Of a stretch of 64,000 bases of DNA, positions 1 to 10,100 are shown one piece after another; within the stretch, counting starts at the first letter, position 1; the number at the start of each line of letters is the position of its first letter. The translations under genes were made by a program, and so were the position numbers. The stretch is from Arctopsyche grandis (lineage: Eukaryota; Arthropoda; Insecta; Trichoptera; Hydropsychidae). The notes beneath the pieces are model-generated. The model ran no database searches. It was not told the DNA's origin and saw nothing but the letters and a program-made list of their open reading frames with translations. Location: positions 12,696,079-12,760,078 of the forward strand of contig NC_135356.1 of assembly GCF_051622035.1 (NCBI RefSeq), in the 5' to 3' direction.

Positions 1-613
1 AAGTGAGGAGCTGTAGTAGCTCGTTGACCATCCGGTGACCAAATACAAACAAAAATAGCAATCATATGTACTGTACTGGGAAGTCTGCAGCCCCCGTATG
101 GACGACAAGAATATAATGGATATGTACTATATTGGGAGGGCTGCAGCCCAAATGGACGAGCCGCCACTGTATATATAGAAAGCATTTTCTTAAAATGCTA
201 CTTTCGCTCCTATGGTTGGGCTCAAATCTGGCGCCACATTATTGCTTTCAATACAAAGCCTAGAAAGACTGGTGAAGTTTGTTGACTAATTCGTCACCCA
301 CTCTCATTGCACTTTTCGAAATAAACCTATGTTACTATAAAATTCGACAATTTAATATTTTGCCCTTAAAATTGGTGTACCCGGGATATCAATACTTCCC
401 CCCCCCCCCCTTCCAGTTACGCCACTGCATATGTGACTATTATTTTTTTGATACTTATTGGTTATACAGACGCGTCTGAGCATCGAGTATACACACTTAT
501 GCCAACTCAAACAAATATATGGCAATGAAATTAATGGCCTCTAGTTGTTGTTAACAACCGAAGATTGACAAATTATTTTATTATACACACCTACATACAT
601 ATGTATATATATA
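1..613. other. Intergenic, no gene seen
   Basis: An imperfect direct duplication (about 64-90 and 119-148, sharing GGCTGCAGCCC-like cores), a poly-C run at about 401-412 and simple AT-rich sequence. Nothing coding is recognised. Confidence 0.6.
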
Positions 614-1130
614 TTAGGTATTCCCGGAATTAATGTCGTTTTTGTAATATGCAATTTTGACTCGGGTCTCTTTCGGTTCGTTGACCATTGAAGACTTGTC
701 TTGTGTTTTTTTCTTCTTCTGGATTCCATGCGTTCCTTTTGAACAAAAAAAATCTTTTGTACCTGATCCACAAAAAATGATAGAGATGTATCCATCAGAA
801 GCTCATTTAAGGAGCAATATGTTATTGTTGTTTCACGCGAAAAATGTGCCGTAGAGGCTTCAAAATTCATTTGCAACATATACGGCGATATACTGGATGT
901 GAAGAATGTGTCATTGTTGGTTTAAGAAATTTCAATCAGGCAATCTGAGCTTGGATAACGAGCCTCGAAGTGGACGGTGCATTCAAGAAGATTAAGCATC
1001 TCTAAAGGCTGATATCGAAGCAAATCCAATGTTGACTCTTGATGATATACATATATCTTGATGTAAATAATTTAAAAAATTAAGTTTGAATTTTACTATA
1101 AAAAACGACATTAATTCCGGGACGACCTAA
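614..1130 (+). mobile_element. mariner-derived deleted element (517 bp)
   Basis: The terminal inverted repeat starts TTAGGTATTCCCGGAATT at 614 and its complement starts TTAGGTCGTCCCGGAATT at 1130, each flanked by TA. The interior at about 797-1050 keeps a broken mariner transposase N-terminus: HLRSNMLLLFHAKN, then (frameshifted) FKKFQSGNLSLDNEPRSGR and LKADIEANPMLTLDD. It is non-autonomous. Confidence 0.88.
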
Positions 1131-1141
1131 TATATAAATCA

Positions 1142-1730
1142 TCTGTCTATGAATTTCACATATTTATTTATTTATTACATTTTATACGAGGAAGGCCTTA
1201 CACATGTTCTGGTGGAGTATTGGCCAGTATTGCATTATTGCAGAGAGAATGTCTTCAAACGTATCTTAAATAAAATCGTTTTCGATTTTTATCCATATTG
1301 TTCGATATAACGTCAATCACTGGTTGCATACTGTCACTTTACTTCAACTGTTTGCGACACCTAGAGGCCATTCGTGTAACTGCCGTGTATTTTTATGTGT
1401 TAGTGTAAGTGTGTATACAGGTAGTCCTCGACTTATGACCAAAAGAAATCACCGATTATCAGAAAATTATTTTTCAAAATTACCATTAAATTTTTTAAAC
1501 ATTAAATCATGGGCTGTTGTTACGCCACTGCCAAGTCTTGGAAGAAGTTAAATGGCGTATATTTTCGAGAAATTAGTAAATATGCACATTTTGAAGTGAA
1601 TAAAATTGATAAATTTTGACGTTTTGTATGAAATTCAAACTATGACCGAAGTGCAAGAACGTGTTTCCGTCGTAAATCGAGGAATACCTGTACTCTATAC
1701 TCAGATCCGCCCATATAACCAATAAGTATT
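1142..1730 (+). repeat. Dispersed repeat family A, copy 1
   Basis: This shares the segment with TTTGCGACACCTAGAGGCC and the end GCGCCCATATAACC-like with copies at 61871-62160 (+) and about 61225-61375 (minus). It is split by a pogo-like MITE at 1418-1690. No coding capacity is seen; class unknown. Confidence 0.75.
1418..1690. mobile_element. pogo/Tigger-like MITE nested in repeat A
   Basis: The left end CAGGTAGTCCTCGACTTA and the inverted right end CAGGTATTCCTCGATTTA are flanked by TA on both sides. The related family A copies continue across the insertion point without it. Interior about 230 bp, no intact transposase. Confidence 0.8.
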
Positions 1731-2479
1731 TTATTTTTTTGTATTTATAGTCTGAATATTTTTATATACAAAACTTATAGAAGCCTTGTTTTTAGAAAAC
1801 TTTTTTTTACTAGACTTTTCTATGTTTCACTTCGCTAACGATTCAGTATTTATTCCTACAGTCTTCCAATCGTTTTGAAACTTTACAATTTTAATTAAAA
1901 GAATTAGAAAATAATTAAACAATTTTTAAGGACATTATGAAATGCTTAGATAATGGTCGAGTCAATATTTCTATTTCATAAACTCAAATAGTCAAATCCT
2001 GTTATAATAAATTTCCTCAAATTGTTACAATGAAATTAAAGAGTAATATCTGGAAGTTGAATTATTTCAGAATTAAATTATATCATCACAATAAAACAAT
2101 CATCATCATTTCACAGCCAACGGCGAAGAAAACAAGCTCGCGCTTTACAAAACACAAATCCTTCGACTTTACGGAACACAATCGAGCGAGCAAGAAAGCA
2201 TTAATTCGGTTCCGTAAAGCGAGGAATCGGTGTAATTTATTTGTAACAAATTTTGCATACATACATATACATATTCATGAACAATTTGGCAGCGAGCGAT
2301 TTGATTTAAATGTGCTTAGCGATTGACGCGTCTCACTATTGGGTTCGAGTAAAAAAACCATAACAATTGTACTAATATATTATTACATAAATCACATTCT
2401 CATACTGAAAAACAAAACTCGCTTTGCATGATAATACACATTAATGATCGCAGACTCGCGCAACGTCCGCCTATCGATA
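1731..2479. other. Intergenic, 3' side of SDHAF3
   Basis: AT-rich sequence with no recognisable gene; the short open frames have no supporting features. It presumably holds the 3' UTR of SDHAF3, but no clear polyadenylation signal could be fixed. Confidence 0.5.
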
Positions 2480-2890
2480 TCAACCGTTCTCTTCCAATTT
2501 GGTCGCCTTCATCAGCTCGTACAGTTGCGCCACTTGCTCGTCCCGCATCTGATCCACCAGCCGAGGGTCCATTTCGCTGCCAATCTTCATCCTCCTCATA
2601 CCCTTCAAGCCGAGCTGTTTACTTAGCGTTATGGCATAATCCTAAAAAAATCAAATAAAATAAAACAAATGAATTGAATAATTAAAACAATTTCAAGGTT
2701 ATATGAAGATACTCACAGTCCACTCATTCATGAACAAGTTGGCTTCCGCGTCTGAGCATTTTTTGTGTCTTTTGAACTCGGCCTTGACGTACTCGTCTCC
2801 GAGTGCTTTCATCTCCAATGGTAAGCCTCTGTGAAGACGGAGGATGGCCTTGTACAGCATCCGAGTGCTCTGGAGCTTCGTGAGAGACAT
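2480..2890 (-). CDS. SDHAF3: Succinate dehydrogenase assembly factor 3 (ACN9 family)
   Basis: Two-exon gene read leftwards: exon 1 2717-2890 (58 codons, donor ACT|GTGAGT) and exon 2 2480-2641 (acceptor TTTTTTTAG|GAT, ends TGA), giving 111 residues; the human protein is about 125. The start ATG at 2890 opens MSLTKLQSTRMLYKAILRLH, and the LYK motif is this family's form of the LYR motif. Further matches are LGDEYVKAEFKRHK in the middle and DEQVAQLYELMKAT at the end, all collinear with animal SDHAF3. Known role: a small mitochondrial-matrix chaperone that helps mature the iron-sulphur subunit SdhB of complex II. An in-frame TTG lies 18 bases upstream, but the ATG is the better start. I see no obvious cleavable presequence, as is usual for LYR proteins. 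The frame is intact and the gene is likely functional. Confidence 0.95.
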
Positions 2891-3047
2891 TTCCGCATTA
2901 AAAATCAACGCAAGACTGACGTTATATTCACTTTGTTATGTCATCAGTCGACTGTCAAAATGAAATTTGGCCGTAACAATGGCTCAACATCGACCAGTGC
3001 TTCAATTTTTTTTACATCAATTTTAATTAAAATGGTTCGGTGATTAT

Positions 3048-3262
3048 TAGTCAAATGTGAACCAGTCACAGGACAACCGGTCGCTCTAGCTCGGTCACAC
3101 GTCACACTAAAACTGGTCACACCCTAAAATCGATCACGAGAAAACTGGTTGACCGATTTTAGGGTGTGGCCAGTTTTCTCATGACCAGTTTTAGTGTGCC
3201 GGGTGATCACGTGTGACCGATCTAGAGCGACCGGTTGCCCTGTGACTGGTTCACATATGACT
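3048..3262. mobile_element. Foldback MITE family FB1, copy 1
   Basis: Long imperfect palindrome: the left arm with GTGAACCAGTCACAGGACAA pairs with the right arm ending CCTGTGACTGGTTCAC. The core contains several short GGTCACACCCTAAAAT-like repeats. A second copy at 41134-41700 is interrupted by a solo LTR. Confidence 0.85.
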
Positions 3263-3295
3263 AGTAGTCCGTTTACCAATTAAAATGATGCATGA

Positions 3296-4501
3296 ATGCC
3301 AATTGATGGTGATGAATTAGTACATTTTTATGATTTAGTAAGCACCATCGAGGGTACAAAAGTCAAAGAGTTCTCATTTTCTAACCTTAAAAATAAAATG
3401 TCCATCAATTGTATTATAGTTCCCCTATTGAATTATGAAAAACGAATTGCTATCATGATCCAAATGAACAGCTTGTTGGTTGTCGTGTGTTTTGGTGAAA
3501 ATTATACAGTTACACTGATTGCTACGTGTAATAGAAAATTGACAGCTTTGAAAAATCTTATAAAAACATTGGGCCTTTATCACATTATCCCGTTTTTATT
3601 TTTAATTGGAAGATAAGTAATATGAAACACGGGTCATTAAAAATTATAAATTAAATAAAATACAATCTGTAAGTCAAGTGTGTAAATGTAATGTATATGT
3701 ATGTATGGGTTACATCCATTGATTTATAATACACTAGATCCGCCATCACGCTTTATACTGGTCTCCTTTTTGGCGCATGCACAGTTTCTCTCAGTAGGTA
3801 GGTAGGTACTGCTGCGTCGTAGGGAAAAAAACCTTTTTTTTCCCAACTTCCCCGCTAGTTAAACCCCCCGCACCCCTCAGTTAGTGAAGACAAGATCTCC
3901 GACCAAAATCACACGTCAGGCCCCATCTATGTGTATTATATATCTATGGTTACATCCCAAATGTGAATCGCTACCAGGATAACTGCCGCTACGAAAATCG
4001 CCCGCGCGGTATTCTGTCGCACAGAAAAATTGCCGTACAGAAAACTGCCCGAATTTCGTAAAAAAAAAAAGCATTTGCTGCAGTTATCCTGGTCGCTAGC
4101 GATTCACATTTGGGATGTTATCACCGAACCGTATGTACATATGTAGATCACTTTAAATAAAGCCTTACAGTATATTGGACTTATCTAAAGCCATTTTCTT
4201 CCATTACAATATCAAAAACTATTACGTATTTGAATTGTATAAACTTGGTCTCAATCAAAATGAATTAAGGATAGTAAATTACATCTACGGGAATTTTTAA
4301 ATAAAAAACATGCATTTTTCAATTACAATTTATTCAAAACACATAGTTTTATATATAATTCATAATGGTAAAACACTAGCAAGTAATCACTGTGATATAT
4401 ATGTTTTAAAGCAGCGATTATTTTTTATCCTTGAAAAAGTTGAAAAATTAAGCGACAAAAACGGCATTGCAAAAAAAATATACAATTATATTTTAATATA
4501 A
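3296..4501 (+). CDS. Uncharacterised plus-strand open segments
   Basis: I cannot name this. One open run from ATG 3296 to 3616 (106 codons) includes DGDELVHFYDLVSTIEGTKV and later LLVVVCFGENYTVTLIATC. A second, about 4178-4501, follows an acceptor-like CTTACAG with LDLSKAIFFHYNIKNYYVFE, a stop at 4300, then in the same frame MHFSITIYSKHIVLYIIHNG. The longin-like alternation of strands in the first run is suggestive only. The foldback and MITE insertions between the segments, and the internal stop, favour a decayed gene or chance ORFs in AT-rich DNA. Confidence 0.18.
3731..3952. mobile_element. Dispersed element family C, copy 1
   Basis: Shares CTTCCCCGCTAGTTAAACCC, a poly-T/A block and the sequence CAAGATCTCCG with 20897-21232, in which the same segments occur in both orientations around the centre. 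The end has an ATAGATGGGGCCTGACG-type terminus. Likely a non-autonomous foldback element. Confidence 0.75.
3950..4122. mobile_element. Hairpin MITE
   Basis: The terminal inverted repeat of roughly 35 bases starts ACATCCCAAATGTGAATCGC and is mirrored at 4082-4120. The loop includes GCCCGCGCGG and a poly-A run. No coding. Confidence 0.8.
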
Positions 4502-4518
4502 TCAGCCTTAAAAATTAA

Positions 4519-4758
4519 CACGTTGGCGCCTAGCAATGTGAGTAGTTCATTTCGCCGGTTCTCGACGAGTGGCGTATATTATATTATAATAATATCGATT
4601 CCATCAATGAAATGCAATCAGAAAGTTATCACATACACAATCAATTATTTCAATTTTGAAAAATTTTGCGCAGAATCACAGTTTTATATGCGCGCCAATT
4701 TCGCTATACGCGTAGCAAAGATATCATTTTTATGCCAAATCAAGCAGACGCCAATGTG
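4519..4758. mobile_element. TTAA-flanked MITE (piggyBac-like)
   Basis: TTAA occurs on each side (4515-4518 and 4759-4762). The inner ends CACGTTGGCGCCT and, inverted, CACATTGGCGTCT form the terminal repeat. The 240-bp body has no transposase. Confidence 0.75.
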
Positions 4759-5721
4759 TTAAAATAAAAAGCACTTAAAAATATAACAAATTCAAAATGA
4801 CGCATTTCAATATATATATTTTATACATTCATATTTCAATAAACTATCTGTTTACATAATATACGTATAATTAAATCGTATGATATTTAACTAAATTCTA
4901 TCTTGCATAGATCAATATATTGACAACTTCTACATACATATATGTATATATACATATATATATATAATGGTATATCTACGGAAACTAGGGAGTTTCAAAC
5001 AGGGAGAGAGCCATTGAAAATTGAATAAAAATATCAGATTCTTTTTATGATATGAATTTGACGAAGTATTATATGTATGTATGTTCTAAGACTGAAATTT
5101 TATAAAATTGGAAATATTAATTTCTTGCTGATGAATCAAAAAGTCATCCGGTGGAAGGAAGCAGCTGTATTCAGGCACATACATACATACTTGTTTTCAA
5201 TGATACAAAGTTTAACGCACGAATTATCAAATTCAGTTGCAAGCTTCATCCGGATGCATTTTTTTTTAATTTATTTATTTATCACCAATTTAAAAGTTTA
5301 ATTGTATAAAAAATCTTGCTTCATTCCACATCAGTCTTTCGCACAATTATCACCATTGTACACGTCTAATTTCGAATAACGTTATTGAAATAAAATTTTA
5401 AAAAAAATGTTAAACATTTAAACAAATAAAAATAAAATTTCAATCATTAATCCCATGAGAAGCATTTTTCAAATGATAAAATCATATATTACATATAAAA
5501 ATAAGAGGATTTTTTCCCTTTTTGAGATTTTTGAAACATAATATAAAAATTAAAAAACTACACACATTACATAATACAATTAAAATACTGTTTGGAATAT
5601 AATACCTTATTCGTAATATTAATTTTATAAAATTCATATAAAATAAAATCGTATTTCACAAGCAACATTCTCTCTAAATTCTTGATGTTATCATTACATA
5701 TTGTTCAAGAAGTACATATAT

Positions 5722-5815
5722 AAAAGGAATGATATATTATAATAAAAAAGGAATGATATATTATAATAAAAAGGAATGATATATTATAATAAAAAAGGAA
5801 TTATATCATTTTTAC
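5722..5815. repeat. 24-bp tandem repeat, about four copies
   Basis: The unit AAGGAATGATATATTATAAT plus an A-run repeats at 5722, 5746, 5769 and 5792, the last copy being diverged. Confidence 0.85.
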
Positions 5816-6976
5816 ATTACTCGATAAATCAATTTCGCACAATGTGAATCACATTGCAAATTTCATTAACTAAACACGAAGCGTGATGAGGAATTTGGTG
5901 AATGACATATGTATCAAATAATGGCGAACGTTAAAATTAAACATCAGTTATTAATATATAACAATAGATAATTACATATAATCAGTGGAGAGATTAATTT
6001 TAATTACTTATTTATGTGATATAACATGTATAACGTGTTCCCAAAAGTCACTGTATCAGAAAAGTAGAACTTAAGATGTCTATTATTCAAAAATATTCAA
6101 TAATACAGACCATTTATATGGAAAATACATACATAACAGTCCAAAAATAAACCTCGACATACATAAGATTGCGCTCAAGTAAGACGAATACTATTTCAAC
6201 GAGTACAATATGAGAAATTAATGCCATAGTACAATATCTCTGATGATAATTCACAAATTGATTTGATTATTTTTATTCATGTAGGTATACATTGAAGATC
6301 ATTGAAATAAGTACATACACGATTATGATTACCCGATGGTTCTATAAGGTGACTAACGAGGCTGTTGTGTTATAGAAATATCAGTAAACCGGCCATTCAC
6401 CATATTGTTATCGCATCCTCTCGTCGTTATTACCGTTCTGTGGTGTATATAATAATAGTAAGTATGAAGACACGTGCCGTTCGGAAAGTGCATTTTGGTT
6501 ATACGATGCTGTATCGTAATCAATGGTACAGTCGCAGCTATAGCAAAAAATGTCGCTGGTGAATATACATCGTCGACAAACAAGTACACTGTACGAGTGT
6601 GCTAAATATGAATATGTGTACAAAATAGGAACATAAACGTTTAAATACTCAAAAGCAAAAGCGAATCTTGGGTATATATCACATACAAGTATCTAATATT
6701 CTTGCACAAATCTAATATTTTAATTTTTTTTTATTTTTTCTTTATATTTTCGTCTACATAAAGATTCTTACATACATTATGTTAAACTTTATATACCTAA
6801 CTACTGAAAAATACTATCGTATTCAAAGCACGAGGAATGCATTTCTTATTTATATCGTAAAATCATCGTAATGTAGATGCGTTTACAAAAGACAAGCTGT
6901 GTGTATGTATAATATATAATGAAATAAAAAGGAATGATTATATTATATTATGAAATCATTTTCGTTAATAATAAAA

Positions 6977-7001
6977 ATGTGTGTGTGTGTGTGTGTGTGT
7001 G
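6977..7001. repeat. (TG)n microsatellite
   Basis: Perfect GT dinucleotide run. Confidence 0.95.
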
Positions 7002-7190
7002 TTATGTAATCTGGTGTGTGCATGTACATATAATATATTATATAAATACATAAATATAATAGTTTCAAGCATTCTTTATAAAAATTGATAAAAAGCATGT
7101 TATCAATATTTGGTGCTGGAAACGTAAATTGCATTATCATCATGAGCCACAATGCAAACCGCCGGATATACCATTCTTCCCCCGCACACG

Positions 7191-10100
7191 TTAACGATAA
7201 AATTTGACCTCTGTCTCGATACAATCCTTCATCAGGTCGTCCAACTCTTGGAGAGTGGACGCGCCCTCTGCGTACTTGTCCGAGAACTCAGCCAGCTCGT
7301 TGACGCACTTGTCCTCCATCGTCTGCAACAGTTCGAGGATATTCTGCAGCTGGCCGGCGCTCTGCTTCGAATGCAGATTATACAGCAGGTGGTGACGGTT
7401 GCGCTGTTGAAGACAAAACATATTCACATAACAAAATCGATGTATCTATGAAAATAAATCAGTAAGTAAAGACAAGATGAAGTAATATTAATGCACTGCA
7501 TTCTCACTCAAACCCGAATTGGTTGGGTTCCACGGTGAAACATCTATGAACAAAACGTTTAACGACACAATGTCTGCAATAGAATGACAACACGAATAAA
7601 TGGTTATGGATGGAATTTTAACGCGACATGATGCTCATGGAAAAAATGATGAAACGACATTATATTCATAAACAAAATTAATTAATGGTTACGAAAAAAA
7701 ATTTTACACGACATAATGTTCACAAACGAAATGGTCACGCAACATTATGTTCACAGACAAAATGATTGCGACATAATGTTCACGGACAAAACGTTCATAC
7801 GTTCAAAACGATTTTTTTTTAACGAAAGGCACAAGAATTCATTAAAACGTGAAGATCTATAAACGTCCTTTGACAAATGAATAAATATTAATCAGATAAG
7901 CCAGTATAACCGAAATTTAATAACAAATAACAAACTTTTCGAGCAGTCAAATAAAAATTTTTATTAAAAAAAATCGTTTTTGAATGTATGAATGTTTTGT
8001 ATGAACATTATGTTGCATAATCATTGTGTCCATAACTATTGAATCATTTTGTCAGTGAACAGTGTCTGTAGCCATTTAGTCGCGAAGTCATTTTATCGTA
8101 GACGTTTTGTCCGTAGAAGTTTCATCGTGACACCAATTGGATTTGGTTATGCAAAGAGGATCCAACTCAAATAAATGAAAATATCTATTTGTACAAAATA
8201 TGTACTTAGTGGTAGTACACTGTTGCTACTTATTTCCCTTAATTAAGATTAAAGCACCAATATATCTAGCTGAACCTATCTTATGCCCAATTTGTTTTGG
8301 ATTTGAGTTTTTATTTATCTCTTTCAACTCCTTCTGGGTCGCTTCATGGATATTTTACCTCTTGAGAACGACCTCTTCAGTAATCTACATATGTTTACAT
8401 ATCTAACTATATCACCTACTATACTTGAATTTTATAACTTTACTTCGATATTATACTATAAAAAGAAGAAAGTCGAAAGCATACTATACAAAATTAAACC
8501 CAATTGTAACATGCATATATTGAAAAATCAAATAAGCATTTACATGCTTATGTATACAGCTGGCAAAAACGCCAATAACGTTACCGTTGGTAACAATTTG
8601 TAAAGTTTATATAAAACGTACAACTAAAAGTCAGAAATATATGTACAGCGATAATATGTGGTTTTATTTCATAAAGGAATATTTAACCAACACTATCAGA
8701 AAGCTTTTAAACACATACGAACATTGAAACCGTGTTAGTGACTAAGGTACATCGAAGGAGACTATTTTGGAGGAGATAAAATACTCATCTTTTAGTAGTG
8801 CGAATTGTGAGATGAAAACACTAAATATGATGACCTTCAGAGTGTGTTTTTTACATGCTATAGTGGTTGATAATAGCACAAATTACCTTAGCTTGTTGAT
8901 TTACCCTCACATACTTATATACACAATGATATACTCACGTCATTGGCGACACTAATGGTGTGATGAGAAATTCTAGCATTCGGAGTAAATACAAATGGCT
9001 TATAAACAGAAACGCTAGGATCCGGAGTTCCGGTGAGCCAGTGAACACTCAAAGCCGACTCGGAGAGGCACGTCATCTAAAAATAAACATACATGGAAAC
9101 AACGTTCCTATGTGGAGAACAAATCCAACAGATATGCAATCACCTGACTCCCTTGAGTGGGGTAATAGTCTTCGACCGTGCGACAAATGTTGTTATCTTT
9201 GTTGCGTAAAATTTTAAACATATTTGCAGTACTAATGGTTTCCGTTGTGTACAATTCGTCGATTAACTTCTCTGCGTCACCGTGATAGTCGTCGACATCA
9301 TCCGCCTTTAAGCACTTTGCGAAATTAAATTCACCCTGGAAACATTTCAATGAGAATGATTTTATTGTATAATCCTTACGTGTGTGTTTGTTAATACGAA
9401 AAGATCTTAAAATACTTGGATGCATATTTAAATAGATTATGTACATATGGTCAGGGTATTCCAGCACACCTCGTAAATCTTATAAAAAGTCTATTTAGAG
9501 ACAATTCTGTGTTAGTAAGGGTAAACAAGTTGCTAGCTTTAAGTCCAAAAAGGTGTGCATCAAGAATATACTTCGTTTTCCATGCTGTTTAATAGGAGGA
9601 ATGGGTAAAAGCATACCCGATGATATTACTCTCATAGCCAACTCGGAAAAGGAGATGGGGGATCTACTCCGTCGTCTGCAACAGGAAAGCAGAATACTTG
9701 GGCTCGAGATGAACAGAGTGAAAACAAAGATTATGATGGTGGATCGAAATGGTCAACTCGTGAGGACAGATGTTTGCTGATCTTGAAGTTGTACACAATT
9801 TAATTTATCTCAGATCAATGCTATCGGATGACGGAGCATGTGAGACTGAATTAAAAAAGGCGGATTGGCAAGGCGCAAAGCTCTATGTCAAAATTGAGCA
9901 AAATTAAAAAAGATCGAGGCATCACTCTGTCTAAGAAAATGCGTCTGGTCTGAGTTTTGTATTTCTATATGGGGTAGATACAGACAGAAAGAGCTCGAGA
10001 AAGGTAGAAAATAGACGCTTTTGATATGTATGTGGTGTTGGAGACGGTTGCTTAGAATCCCTTGGACAGCAAGAAAAACTATGCCTCCATCCTGCAAGAG

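Larger units (their letters stand above)
4763..7190. other. AT-rich intergenic, 3' of secernin
   Basis: Simple and low-complexity sequence: four copies of a 24-bp unit (AAGGAATGATATATTATAAT core) at about 5722-5815, an isolated similar piece at about 6925-6950, a (TG)n run at 6977-7001. No gene recognised. Confidence 0.6.
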
